This document shows positions 20,690 to 35,600 of a stretch of DNA of 64,000 nt, piece after piece. The notes under the pieces are model-generated. The model had not been told where the DNA came from and did not search any database. It saw only the letters and a list, made by a program, of their open reading frames with translations. Numbering within the stretch: the stretch's first letter is position 1; each line of letters starts with the position of its first letter. This stretch comes from Alitta virens (taxonomy: Eukaryota > Annelida > Polychaeta > Phyllodocida > Nereididae), in assembly GCA_932294295.1 (NCBI GenBank), contig OW028575.1, forward strand, positions 41,326,753 to 41,390,752, in the 5' to 3' direction. The position numbers were made by a program, and so were the translations under genes.

Positions 20690-23600
20690 GTAAGAAATAC
20701 GTTTATACAATGACCTCTCCACTGCCATTACCTGCAATTATAGGCCAAATGGTCATAAGAGTGAGGGGATTTAATATGTAGGTTATTTGCTTGAAGAATT
20801 AGAAGATAAAGAGAATACTGCAGGTATTATGGAGAAGCTGACGTATTTTTAGCAAGATCTGTAATTCAGTCCGACAGTCAATTAAGGTATAATGTATATG
20901 TCGCTCATCTTCCTATCTATCCATTATAATACAAATTTATCTAATCACTAAAACAGAATATGCTATAATAGCCTGATTAATGGTCTCAGTTTTTGGTATT
21001 TTGGATGAGGATTTTACCCGGGCGTCAAACCTACGGAGGCGTTTAAACGGGATTTACCCTAACCTAATTTTCTCGTCGTATTGTACCCTAAAGTCTGTAT
21101 ATGATTAAAAACAATAATATAACTTAGCGAATTTAGAAAATAACGGGATTCAAGTGGTGTTTTGCTAATGGTTGGTGAGGCAGGCAGGGCATCATAGCCT
21201 TCCGCATCTGCAGCAGCTGAAGATGGAGTCATGCCGCAGCAGCAGCCTCAGCAGCAATGGAGGCCGCATCTGTGCTCAGTGATCCTTATTCTCATCACAA
21301 TTTTGCTTATTACTGCAGCCTTTTTTATGTGACAACACTTAATAAGCTGGTATATTTTAGAAGACATTTCGGGGAAGCTATATATCTTGGAAACATCTGG
21401 GAAGTTGGCATAATTTCCAAATATTCGTTGAAACCTGATGTTAGTGCTGTCGAGGCAATGAGGCAATAAAGACTGTGGTCTCTTGTTAGTAAGCTCTCTG
21501 CAGAATAACCCATTCCATCTTGACATTACTAAATTTATCTTTTATTTCTACATTTAATTTCGAAAAGTAATACCATAGAAAGATTACTCACAATGTGCTG
21601 AAAACCTCAAAGCTCTATGAAAGTTGAATAAATTGGAACATACATGTATTATTATGGATTACAGCTATACATTAAATCGGGTGTTTTGCATACCTATACG
21701 TGTCACATATTGAATCGAATAATTAGAGAATTGCATAATATAAATTCAATGTCAGTGGATATATATATATATATATTTTTCAGAATAGGTTTAGATTGCC
21801 ACTGGATTCTGTTAATGATGATAAATATTCATGGTTATTTATTTACTATATATTTTGCCATGAAATTGGGCTAAGAAATTTACAGCATTAGGACTGATGC
21901 AATTAGGAAAAGACACATAAATGCTTAATATGCATGAGGAAAATAACATTATCGCTTTCACAAGTCGTGTTTATTTATTCTGCAAATTTTTGCACACAAG
22001 CAGCGAAGTCCTTTAACCGAGGCTTGTGAATTGGGCATATTCCTAATATATCCTTTTAAGGCGTGGTTGCCATGTTGAGAAATTCTGTCGCCATGGCAAC
22101 CAAAGCAGGTCCTTAGCCTCTCTTTGAGTGTGGAATATATGTCTTCATTCTCTTAACTTCATTGCAGTAACTAAATTAGAGGCTGAATATATATTTGTTC
22201 TTTCCTTTGAAAGGTGGAAATCAATAATCCCAAAGACACTTTTCTCTGATATTTCTCTCAGCTTTTGGCAGCATGGGGGAATGCCAAGAAATTGTCTCTG
22301 TCAGAAGAAAAAGGATTTAACTCACAAGAGGCTGAAGTGGGCGTTGGGCTAAAAATAAATGTCCCCCCTGTTTCTTCTACATCTAGGTTCAGAACTGCTT
22401 GGTTGTGGACGATAAGACAGAATAATGCACTTTGCATTTCCTTAGAATGTGACAAACTGGTTAACAATACCATGTAATAGATGGTGATAAATATTTGGAC
22501 CTAGAACACTGAAGATGTGATATATATTGAAGACCTTCAAGAAAAACCACCAAGTTGTAAAAATGACATTATTATTAATCACCATTAGAAAAAGTTCCTT
22601 CTTGTTGATATAAAAAAATAGCTGCGCAGTCAGACATTTTACTTTGCCAAATGGTTTTCCCATAACTTGTCTGTCACACACGCCAAGTCCAAATCGCTTT
22701 AGTCAAATAAGTCATGTGGAGAAAGGGAGGCTCCTTGAGACAGACCAGTGTTGCTCTGAAGCCTTCAATTGGCAAATTGTATCAATGGAATTGTGTGGTT
22801 CTCTGGAAAGAAAAGTGCTGAATCGATTGATAGCTGGCTGTCTTTAAAACAAATTCTATTGATTGGCAAGTCGTGCTTAGAAAGGGGAGACTGGGCGGGG
22901 GGATGGGGTTGGCTGCTTGGAACAGCCTCTGCATAATGTCCACGTCCTTGTAACCACCCGCCCCTGAACTGCTTCTTAAACAGATGCTGAGCTGATTATA
23001 ATAAATGTCGGAAGAGGTAAAATTCAAGTACAGAATATGAGGTATGAAACTGCTGCCAGTAGAATTAGTCTCTTTCGTTCATCTATAAAAATATCATGGA
23101 ATCTGGTGATATATATCCTTTCCTAATACTCAAATACCATATGCAAGTTATAACTGTTTTTAAGAAAAAGTGACATATATTACTATATATGCGACACACA
23201 GTAACGTTATTTTGGTTCTAACATTACCATGAATTGCTTACATATGCAAAGGGCAGTTTGTAATTAAAACTGTTCATTTTAACATGTGTAAAGACGTTTA
23301 TAGCTTAAGAAATACACAGATTTGCAGAAGTGAATCAGGGCTTTTTTTGCATCAAGCAGAAAGCAGTAACCCAATAAAAGCAAATCACCAGTAAGCGCCA
23401 TTAATTGATGAGATGGTCTTATTAGTGGTGAGAAACAGGAGACAATTGATACTAGCAGCAATACTAACACCTATTGGTCGTAATATGGGGTAGCCTAATT
23501 ATTTAATTGCCTTAATTGTGATGTGTTCTTAAGGTGGTTTTACCATATTATATTATATAGCAGTATCCCTGAAGTACCCCTGAAGTGCAAATTACATGCC

Positions 23601-26600
23601 TTGTCCCAATGTAGTTTTGCCAGGCTGCCTATAAGTACAGACCTACTGCAAATGTATCCTTTGGGTGAATTTCTATACCAGGCAGCCAGGAATAGGCTAC
23701 AGGGAAAGGGGGGAGGCCAACAGCAAGGAAGGCAATCAGAGTAGCTTGTTAGTCTTCTGCCCGAGTGACCTCGCTGCCTCAAACTACCGCTTGGCTACCA
23801 CCTAGCTGCCTCACAGGGCTCTGGGGCTGTCATGCTCCCCATACAAAACGTCTGTGAAGGGCTGGGGAGGGCCAATTGCTGCCTTCGTGCAGTTCGGCCC
23901 ATTTTAGAAACTCCCGTGCATAGGAACACGCTGGTCAGCACTGACCAAAGGTTTCATGGTAAACCACATGCAAAAGTACTCTATCATATTTTAATGACTG
24001 CAAGAGGCAGCATTGATCAGCGATGCTGCATGGGCTGGCCGATTTTGGGACCCACCTATTGTTTAACATAACATTGTTCAGCTTCTGTATACATTTGGGT
24101 GGAATCTAAATGTAGCAAGTAGTCGGAATTAGGTTTAGATTACCAGAAACTGAAATAGAGATGGTCAAACAAAACTGCGTTGTAACAGAAAATTTTGCTT
24201 TATTTTGTTTGTTCATTGTTTCCATTAAGATAAAACATATATTTTATGATCACTTCAATTTTTGCCGTTCTAGTGTGTATCGGCACTACTTTCGAAGGCC
24301 ACTTTTTCAATGAATCATCATCGAAAAAAAGTAACAGCAGTAAAGACAGAGCAAATATAGTTCTTGCTCATTTCAGATAACCATATTCTGCCAGTTAAAT
24401 CATAATTATGTCCGGAGTAAGTCGTAAGAAGGACATTCGCCATACTATGTCTCCTTGGACGACAAGGTCAATAGCGATGTGCAATTCCTGTTCTGTTCTG
24501 GGGCCGCATCTACACATTGATCGCATCGAAGATGATGAATAGGGCTGCTGCTGCTGCTGCCATCACCCCCCCCCCCCCGCACCCCTGAAACAGCAGCAGC
24601 AGCAGCAGCAAGACAAACACGTGTATCGATTGAGAGATAGCAAGATTCTCTGAGTGATTGGATAGAAGGCCGCCAAGCTGACAAGCTTGTGCCTTTAAGT
24701 GAGGTCAGTGCCAAGAAACACCCCCCTCCCCCTCCCCTTACGACATACACCCCCTAGTCAAAGTAACCCCTCGCTTCCTGAGGAGGGTGCAGAGTTACAG
24801 ACTACAGGTCCACACGCACACTAGACATTTATCTCAGGAAGGAAAAGTTTGTCTTCTCATCTCGTTTTACTTCTATTTTTGTTTGTGAGGAATTCCACAA
24901 ATCATCAATTCCAGCGAATATCAGGCAGATTTCCAAGACATTTCATCAGGAAGATTATTCAATGCATTCGATGTTTCATTATAAAAGATGAATATCAATA
25001 GCCAAAGACACATCTCAGAATCTAAATATCTTTAAGTCAGAGCTTCTAGCACCAGTGTTCACCCCTTTCAGGACAACCCCCTCTTGCCCCCTGTTGATTT
25101 CTAGCCCCTCCCACCCCTTGTCCATTGATATCGACTCCATTCGTATGTCTCCATGGGGACAGTGTGCTTTCTGCTGCATACTGAACAGTCTACACTAAGT
25201 CTATTCTAAGAAGAATACACTGTTTGCATCTATGTAGCTCTATGTATGGTTAGCTTTTGGTGGGCAGTCTTAATCACAGACTACATGAAGTAGACCTATA
25301 ACATGTGTCAATAAATTTGGTTTTCTGAGAAATTTGGAACTGAAGTGTGAACACTCGGGGTCAAATTGTCATTTGAACCAGTTGCGGTTTTGTTATTGTT
25401 GACGTCTTGATTTCGTGCGCTGAATACAATGTCCTACTTGTACATGGCTCAGTCAGTCGCAATTTAAAACTTTTCTTAACAAACAGTCAATACCTATACT
25501 TTTCCAAACATTTCCTCCAAAACTTTGCAGTTGATTTTGCACAACTTTTTCCTCCCGCCATAACCTCGCAGCCCCAGATGTTCTGGGCCAGTTCACGCGA
25601 CAGGCGACACGTGCAGAAGGGAGCGTTGTGTAATGGCGATCTGTTGTCACATTAAACATTCATTTTTTTTGCTTGGTTTACAGACTTGTCGGGACAAGCA
25701 GGAACCTGTGCTAACTATTGGCCTGTTAGAAATCTGAGCTTTTATCAATAAATGTCTCTTGTAAGATCATCTTTCTCATTTGTGTGTTCAGTTGCACAGA
25801 ACACACCAAGTTGCACATTTCATTCGACAATTAATGCATCTACAGAGGCCCTGGTTAGTGCAGCAGAATCTCATAAGATTGGAAGATGTTGACATATCAG
25901 ACTTTTATTTAATAATATCAAAACCGCTGAGTCCCGGGTTAGATTCCCGGTCGAGCCTAAGTTGGATGGCTGTTTCCTCCTTCGTCTCATTGCCATGGTC
26001 TCTGCCTGTCCTAATTAGGCAGAAATACAGGACGTAAAGCCCTAATCACACACACACACACACACACACACATTTAATAATATCAATTAAAAAAACTGAA
26101 GCTAATGAGTGAAAGTAATCTCAGTGAACAATGTCTGATATTCACAGAATCGATTACTGGTGTTCTAAGTTGGATTCAGAATAAATGTCATGTTTTTTCG
26201 GTCGTATGAAGCGAATTGGACAGAAATAAATTAAACTACAACTTTCACACCGATGAAAACACCTCTCGGTAGCAATTATAATGTTATTACATAGGCCTAA
26301 CGTTTCATATCTTTCCAATGATAATAATTTGGGTTTGCCTTGTTTAAATTTCTGTTCATTTTGTGCTACTCCATACGTGCTTAACATGGAAAAATATTAC
26401 CAAAGAAAAAACATGAGTACATTCTTGCGAATCATATGCTATAGTCAGCTGACATAATTGGCTATACCATTGACAGATTTATTAGTGTTAGCTCTGTTAG
26501 AAAAATAAACTACGATTGAGAAAACTATAAGCTTCTACTCCCCAACAGCTTTGCAAACAAACCTACTTTAATGACTCATATACTGAGTCCTTTGCTTATG

Positions 26601-29600
26601 TTCTCTGAATGAAAGCCCTCAATTTTCTTCATGCAATAAACTCGGAATTTGATTTCTGACACATGAACTACGAGGGTCGGCATGTCACCCTGGCGAACCC
26701 CTGTGCCGCGTGGCCCTGTATTCATGAGGGTGGCAGAAAGGGGTGACAACTGCATGGGTGATTTATTGATGGCCACATGTGTAACTGACGAATTACATGC
26801 TCCACTCTTCATATTCATAGAGGACAAGTAGAAAATGTTGGAAGCACTGTGGCTTGCCAAGACAGCCTTCACAAATTTATGGACTCATGGAGAACTTCGA
26901 AATGATATTTAAATAAAACCTCACGATAAAGTCAATTTTGGTGCAAAATTACTAGTCTCAACGGCGAAGTGGTGTTACTATTGGGTTAATTCACAAAAGT
27001 GGGATTCAAGAATTAGTCGTATTAATGAAGTAGTGAAGCGGGTGCTGTTGATTGTAAAAACCCACATTTTGATAATTCCTGAGATGTGCCACATGAACAA
27101 ATTGCTTTGACACTGCAATAATTCCAAAAAGTCAACAGCATCAGATGCAGAAACATAATGTACAGCCGTAAAAATCTGTAGGTATGCGCCTGGGAGTTGC
27201 AATTTGTCGGCTAGTATTTAGTGCAATCATCAGTGTTTAGGGATTCTCATGAGGTCGATATGAGACGCATGTAAACATCTCCCTCAACAAACATCTCATT
27301 ATCAACCCCCTCCCCCCCCCCCCCCACCCGCTCTGACGTCCCCACATTAACAGCCCGCCGCACGCTCCTGTTCATATCCAGCCTCAAAGCGGAAATGACG
27401 TCATCAATCACCACGTGACTGACTCGTCTGGTCCTCCTCGAATTGTCATTGCTGACGGCAGAGGCGGATTTATGACGGATTCATGATGAGTGCTGCAAAC
27501 TGCAGGAAAATTTGCCAAAAATACTTGTTATTGACGTGAAATTGAGATGAAGTGGTTTTATCATTCACTCTTTTTCTTCTTTGGAGCTTTGCAGGGGCTA
27601 TTTCCAGCATTTTAATTTACATTAATTTCAAAAGGCTATTTTGAAAATGACATTATATGTACAAAGCATGAAACATATCCTCTATTGTGAAGATTTGAGA
27701 TTCAACAAATAATGAAATTGTTCAATTCATAGGAAAAATGAAAACCATCTCACATCAAGGCTGCTGTGTATTTTGAGGCATTTGAATCTGTGACTGCGAT
27801 GTGCCACAATTAGTTTTCATAAACACTACTTCTACAACAATTACTACTATATACTACTCCTATAACTTAATTACAGTTTTAATTTATAATATTTGACATG
27901 TTTCAAACGATGATACATTGCATGGTAAAACCACCACAAATACAGGTCTTTACCCCTTGTTGGAAGGCTAGCCCCACCCCTGCAAGGAGGCTGTGGGAAA
28001 TATGATGCGATTTGCGTGCCTCTAACAGGAACAAACAGTGAGCGGATACTTGGCAGGGGCTTGCATTGCTTGCATGCTCCTTCAAAAGACTTGCATTGCT
28101 TGCCTGGTCCTTGAAGAGAGACTCATTTTGCCTGCATCGCCCATTCCTCATTTGTAAATGTCTCTTTATACCACAAGATTGTTTTACTAATGATTAGTTG
28201 GAGCATTAGCTGGGGTTATATATACAATTTTATGCACTAGTATAAATAAAGAAAAAGCTTTCAGAAAACCTCAGTGAAAGACCACCCTTGGTACAGCAGC
28301 AGTCTTGAAATTTAGGTGGAATAACACACTTCATCAGTTGAGATTCTATACAGAGCAGCTGTAAATGCTTGGTTGTAAAACAAAAGGGTAACCCATGGTC
28401 TACAAACTGACTTGCTTGGTATATGAAATATTTTGTTAAGTTACTGTATTAGCATATTGACTGGTACATACAGCTGTAACTTTAAATGCTGTTCTTTGCT
28501 ACTTGCACCCAGTGTTATCTTCAGCTCATAACTTTCGTTTCTGCTGAGGCCAGCGATCTTGTAATCAACCGTTTATGCATTTAAGCGACGTCTGTTTGAA
28601 CAGCAGCCAGGCGGGTATTGCAGGCAATGTTTCCCCAAGTCCTTTAGCTTGATGGGAAATAACTTGGAGAGCATCGGACAACATGCCAGGGGCTTGAACT
28701 GATCAGAAAGAGGGGGGTGGGGCGCAGTGAGCAAATGTGATGGGGTGATAAAGTGATGTCTGTTTTGCATTATTCCAACGACGTACTGTAATGCTCATAA
28801 AGGACTTTCAACCAGAACTATGCTATGCTATGCTATGCTATGATATACTATGCTATGCTAGGCTATGCTATGCTATGCTATGCTAGACTCTACTATACTA
28901 TGCTATACTATACTATGCTTTGCTATACTATACTATACTATACTATACTATACTATACTATACTATACTATACTATACTATACTATACTATACCTAGCAA
29001 GGACGAACTACCTGAGGCTATAACAAGCTCACCATGCAAGTAATAGTACTTAGCTGGAGACCCCCAAAATGTTTGCTTAACTGAAATGAGCTATAATATT
29101 TATTGTGAAAGACCATCAGTATGATTTCTTTCTTAATATAATTTTTTCTGAACTTCATCTCACTCATCTAACCCTCATGATTTTTCATGTAACTGGTGTC
29201 ATCATTATCGTCAAAATATGTGTTCCTTATTTGTTACAATCAAGAATCATATCACTCTCTCGAAACAGAACAAAATCACTATGAGAGATATACACAATTT
29301 CGTGTGGTATATCTTAGCATTTAGGGCTTCTTTTAAATGACAGATCAGGGTGTTAAATAGTCGTCTAGCCTGTAAAATACTGACAAATGGCAGATATTTT
29401 CCTACAAATTGGAAAAATTCGTAACATGCCCCATGCGAGTGACAAGTTCTTTGAATAGGAGGATTGTCTAGGTCTAATATTAGTCTAGTCTTAAAACCTG
29501 ATATGATCTTGCATGTTAAATGCAATGACCTACATGAACGTTAGCAGCTTTGTATGAATGACGAAAACTCTTCAACTTATCCAGCAAGTTTGTAAGTAAC

Positions 29601-32600
29601 ATAACTTAATCATTAATCGCCACCGACCTACAGCACTCTCCTCCTTGTATCAGAAACAATGATCCAATTGTACTTGATGCTCGAGGACCAAGCAGGGCGC
29701 AATCCAGACACTTGTTCTACCAGATGCTGAGTTCCCATGCCTGACACAGCCCCCCCCCCCCCCTCTCCAAGCATCATATCAATTTGCTGCAGCCGCCTCC
29801 TGCATCCCTGCATCATTTGCACTGTCTCAAGCAGGTGATGCGGTTCCCGTCTATCTCTCTATCTCTCTCCTTATTCTTGCTTCCTGGATTCTTCTGAACA
29901 ATAGCACTTGGTGTGACCCATATTCTCCTGTCATTCCACAATGGTGTTTGATGTCTTAGGTAACCCTGTTTCATAGCACTTGTTATTTCCTTTCCTACAC
30001 CAAAAGATATAATCATATGATAATGCCAGATATAGTTGAACTCTGAAAAGAAAGCTTGGAAATCTTGCTGAGACCTACGAGTTGCCATCCATTTAAGGTG
30101 GCATCAATTTAAGGTGGCCCCTAACACAACCCACTGAGGTTCTTTGGGGTCTCCTGGCAAATTTAACACTAATAGAATATGTAATAATTTTAAATTTATC
30201 ATGCCAAAAAAAAAAATATATATATATATATACCATGCTGTATACTTGTTTAATTGCCAAATAAATTATTTTCAATTCAAACCCGAATACAGTGAATGCT
30301 TTCCAGCGTGGAATATTTACTTGCCTTGTTGTCCATGGTTTACTTAATTACCAATTGTGTGGGATTCTAATTTAACCCTGCTTATTTTTAATGCCTCATG
30401 CAGCTGACTTACATGAGAAATTTTCAAGTCTGACAGAACTCAGGAACTTCTATTGGGCTTACCAATCACTGGGACTCACCATCCCTATATTTATCGATTG
30501 GATTTTGGTCGAAATTGCAGAATTGCCAATAAATGCAGAAATTGGGTAGTTTGTCTGTGGCTGTACATGCCCCTTTGCATGCCATCACGCAAAGACAGAC
30601 AGAACGATTAAGATAGACGACTGAGATATATCCTTGTTAACCCAGAGAGGGTTATCACCCCTATTCACTCTTCTTTAACCTTTCATGATTTCACGAACGG
30701 AGTTCTTGTCACCAGAAAACTGGATTGCGGAGTCATGCAAGAAACTCATAGCTGACAAACGAGCAATTTTCATGGGTAAATAAAACGATTGATTCTGCAT
30801 AGTTCTTGACACAAATGACATGGATTTTTATTATAATGTTGCTTAGAACTAATACATAAATATTATTGTAAAGGGAAAAGACAGTTTAGTTACATTGATG
30901 ACTTTAGACTAGGATAAATTTTGTCACAATTACAATGGCTTGTGATTGTTTAGTTATATCAGTGGTGGTGGTGGTGGTGGTGGGTGATTAGGGCTTTACG
31001 TCCTGTATTTCTGCACCTGTCCGGCTAATTAGGACAGGTGGGGACCATGGCAATGAGACGAAGGATGAAACAGCCATCCAACATAGGCTCGACCAGGAAT
31101 TGAACCTGGAACCCAGTGGTTGGAAGCCCAGTGCGCTACCACTGAGCTAGACCCCCATCTAGTTATATCAGTGACTTTTAATATGATACATTTTGTCACA
31201 GTCATAATCTTAGTAACTGAAATGTGACATACATGTGTGGTTTTCTATAATAAAGTTTCTCTGCTTCATTACTCTTACACACACTTGGCAAGTGGGTGGA
31301 TAAACTGACTACAACTTATCTGAATGTAGAAAGGGCGTGGGAGTATTTCCTTTGCATTTGACGAAACCTCTCTGGTATAGATAAGTATAGATAAGCAGTG
31401 ATGCTACTATATTTTCCTGTGTTGCAGCTCTTTAATATACAAAACAAAGAGCTAATTTGGCGAAATTCTGTAAACTGAGAAGACAAGAGACAGATAGGAA
31501 TATTCAGCCAGTGACAGATCATAGAACTGTGTGGGTTTCATGTGTCTGTTTGAATATAGATCTGAATTAATAAGAATACACCCGCTGCCATAATAAGAGT
31601 TTTGAGCTGTCATTCAAAAGAAGCCCAACATGCTCTTATCTTTTGCATTACATGGCGATTGAGGTGAGAGAAGAGAGCATGTGAATTTATGCTAACATAT
31701 TCACATTGTTTGATTCCGATTGATTTCAAAGATATTAAAAAAATGTGACTAAATGCTGGGAACAGGCATTTGGATGAAATCATAAGTTTAGGAATTCTAT
31801 TATGATAAGTAACACATCCATGACATAAGTGGGCTCTTTTTGTTTACCTTGCAACAAATATCTACAGTTAGTTTCATTAAAAACGCCCTGTCAAATTGAA
31901 CCAAGGCAAAGCTAAACAAGTTCTGCTACATGATGTTACATGTCAATAAACGAACTGTCTGACTATAGCTGGCTACTCAAAGCCGGATCTAAAAGTATAT
32001 GCAGGACCATTTGGTGTATAAGTTGAGAGTTACGCATACTTGTAATTTGTTATTGAAAAGATGCATGTCTATTGTACATACATATTTATGATATATTTCT
32101 TACATTTGCCAAGGTCTATATTTTTACAGTAAGCCGACTATAAGCTAGAATCAGACAGAAGCGGCAGGTTTTAGCCCGTTATAGCTACAGCCAGGAATAG
32201 CTGGCTACAGCTGTCTAGAGTCGACCATATCTTATGAAACTAACTGTAGCAATCTTGAAGTTTGTCACAGAAATCAAATTAACTATAATCATACATAACT
32301 AAAGATAGACAGAGAAACATACTGAAAAGTGTCGGTATAAAAGCCCAAACGACAATCGAGTCAAGTTCCTAAGTTTTGCAGGCAAATGCAAGTATAGCAC
32401 TGGATATAATTGCAATTCATGGCAAAATCATAAGAAGTACCTAGAGCAGGGCTAGATGTATGTGGATTTTGTACATTTAGAAGGAAGTCTGGTTGGATGC
32501 TAGAAAGGGATGCCGCTAGATCTTGCATCTTCTTGGATCAATGAAGTTATTAACAGGAATTGGGGCTGGCACTGACTTGGCATTGGGCTGGCAGGGATGT

Positions 32601-35600
32601 GGGCGCCCAGGAACTATTCTTCACAGCAAAGTCGATAAAGTTGACAAGATGGAGGGCAGGAAGGGGCCCAGGGGTGATGGGTGCACCCTCCGCGTCAGCT
32701 ACACCCCCAGACAAAAGTATCTGTAGATGGTTCTGAGGATAAGTCGTGTAAGCCAGGCTGGAGCTTGCCCAGTAACACTCCACTCAATAAGGATTTGAGT
32801 GTTGGAGAAACTAAATTTTTCCCTCCCAAAATAATGTCTAAAATACCCATCAAAACTTTGCATTTCCAGTCCAGTATAACAGCCACATATACTGCGGATG
32901 CTACAAATATTGCACAAAAGTGGATTTTCACGGAAGGTTCTCTGTATTTCTACCAGGTGGCTACGACAGAATACTGCAGTTCTATTGGCTGAAAAAGCCC
33001 CCGCCCAAAGCCTTGACTCTGATGGGCTGAAGCAAAGTGCATCCTACCAGCATTATTTTTTTGTGATTTTTAATGTATATTTGACATCTGATCATTTTAG
33101 TTTATTTCTGTTATTTCCCAGAGAAAATTACTCTTATGGAATCAGTTAGTTGTGATCTACTACATCTGAAAAGCAAAATAAGTAATATGAGGAGAGGAAA
33201 GACTTATGTCTTGCTGAATTCAGGGCTGCTCAGTGAAAATACTCTACTGATATGTCATTCTGTTTTCCTAACATTTGATGAAATATTCACCATCAAAGCT
33301 GGTTGTACATGTAACTAATAATTCCTGATGTTGTTGCCAAACACCCACACAAGGCATCTATGCAATGAGCAAAGGTAGAGCATTTTCCTTCTTGATGGAT
33401 GGGCAGGATTCCGTGTGGGAGACCTTGGGGGTTGTGGGGGGAAGGAAGGAAGGACAAAAAGAAGGAAGGAAGGACAAAGAGAAGGAAGTAAGGACACCCA
33501 TCAAGCCGATGGCCATCAGTTATGTCTCATTTCTTGTGGCCACCATAACTCAGATGAGTGACAGATCCAGATGGATGATGCATCATGGTGACACTTCATA
33601 TGCCAGCCTTTTTGCAGATCTCATAATTTCCATCATTCAAGGAGAAAATGAAGACATCTCTTCCCACACAAGAGCTGCATGTTGAGGGCACAGAGTTTTG
33701 GAATTATCGCTCATAACTAGCTACATTATTGCACTAACTTAAATTGCTAAGCAGATTGATGCTTCACAAAATTGCTTCCGATTGTTGTCCTTCACGTTTT
33801 GAGATTGTTTCCACAAATATAATTCAAATTGAACACTCATTGAAAAAACTAGTATGTGCAATAAGATGTGTTGTCGTTTTCATGGCTATTACTGAAATAT
33901 CCAGAATAAGTTTGGCCTATTGCAATTATACTGAGAAAGCAGATTTGCATGCAAGAAGGAGTTTGTTGTGTAGATCTAAACTTATCAATTGCCCTGTTAT
34001 AAATCCACCTTCATCACTTGAACTGCCTCCTAAGACAAGTTCAATAAGTTTACGCTAGGTGGAGTCATAAAGCACAGCGACGCCCCCTATAGCCTGCCAA
34101 CTTTTAATTAATTAAGTCCATGGATGTCATCGCGAGACTTGCTCCCTTAGAGGGTCAGTAGTACATCATGGCCTTCTGTCCCAACGTGACTCTCTCGCTG
34201 TCCCACTCTGTCCCAAGTGGCTGCAAAAGGAAGAGAGGGGAAATGGTTGCATCCTTCACCTGGCTGCCTCTCCATCACTCTGTCAGCATCACGGGATGCA
34301 GCAGTCAGTCTTGGAGAGAGTGGGCAAAGTAAGTGCTACTTACAGTGATGATCTGGAGCAGCAGAACTTTGTAGAGACCATAAACACAGCAGATAGGCTT
34401 GTTAGTGTGTAACCAAGCCACACACTAGAATCTGCAATAATGAAATTGTGCCAACTACAGTTATTTTCATAAATACGGTCAACTCTAGCCGTCTGTAGAG
34501 ACCTATACCTGGCTGTGGTCTAAACATGCTAAAGCCAGCTGCTTCTGTCCACTTCTATAGATAATTATCAGTTTACATCTATCACCAGATAAATATACAC
34601 CTTTGTAAATGTAAGTAATTAATCTTACATATCATAAATATTTACTTTTAAAAACCGGTTTTGAGTAGCCAGCTATGACAGCTTTGTCTAGTTTCAATTT
34701 AATGGGACGTTTTTAATGAAACTAACTGTTGTGACAATGGTTAAATTTTTAGAGGATAGAACATTTGAAAAGGTCCAGTGTAATAGCTACATACTTGGTT
34801 CAATCCCTATACCAGCAAAATGCATGACCAATTATCCCTGCCACATGTAAAGTGTATTAAGTAAAGTGCAGAGTATGTTTATTGATTGGCAACTATAAAG
34901 TTGAAATTATTACATGAAATTTGAGTTTAAAATAGGAAATCGGATATTTCATGCTATTACAACAGCCGAAAGCAGCTAAACAGCAAAACATACAACTGAA
35001 AAACTAAACACAGGTGTTTCCCATTTATGCTACCCATTTTCACAGAACATGCTGTAGATGAGATGAAGCTGGCTGACGATGCTAATAATTACGTCGTAAC
35101 CTGTGTATCCGCATCAGTAGCAGGCTCAGCAACCAGTATGGATGCTGAGCCCTTTGTGACAAGAACATCTAATGGGAAACTCGATATGGCTTGATAGGGA
35201 CACATTTCTTTGACATGAACATGGAGCCCAGTCTCTGCTCATGATATGATTGTTTGTGCCAAGACAGAAATGTCAACTGTATCCTTAACAAAGCTAAACA
35301 GGACTAGGCAAGATCATCATGTTTCAGTTTAAGACCAGGTGATATTTGTTGCTTGCTATATTTGGCCCTATGAGTTTGTCACTAATGCAATTTCAGCCAG
35401 GTAGAACTTTGTGTAGGTAGAACTTCACATAGGTAGAACATCGTGTACAGTTAGTTTCATTAAAAACGGCCTGTCAAATTGAAACTAAACAAAGCTGTCA
35501 TAGCTGGCTACTCATAACCGGATCTAAAAATACATATTTATGATATATTAGATTAATTTCTTACATTTGCCAAGGTTGATATGTATCTGGTGATAGATGT

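Noticed and set aside
33365..33685. 106-residue Lys/Gly-rich ORF as a gene
   Set aside because: It spans a GGAA/GGAC simple repeat, lies in a ChAT intron and resembles no known family.
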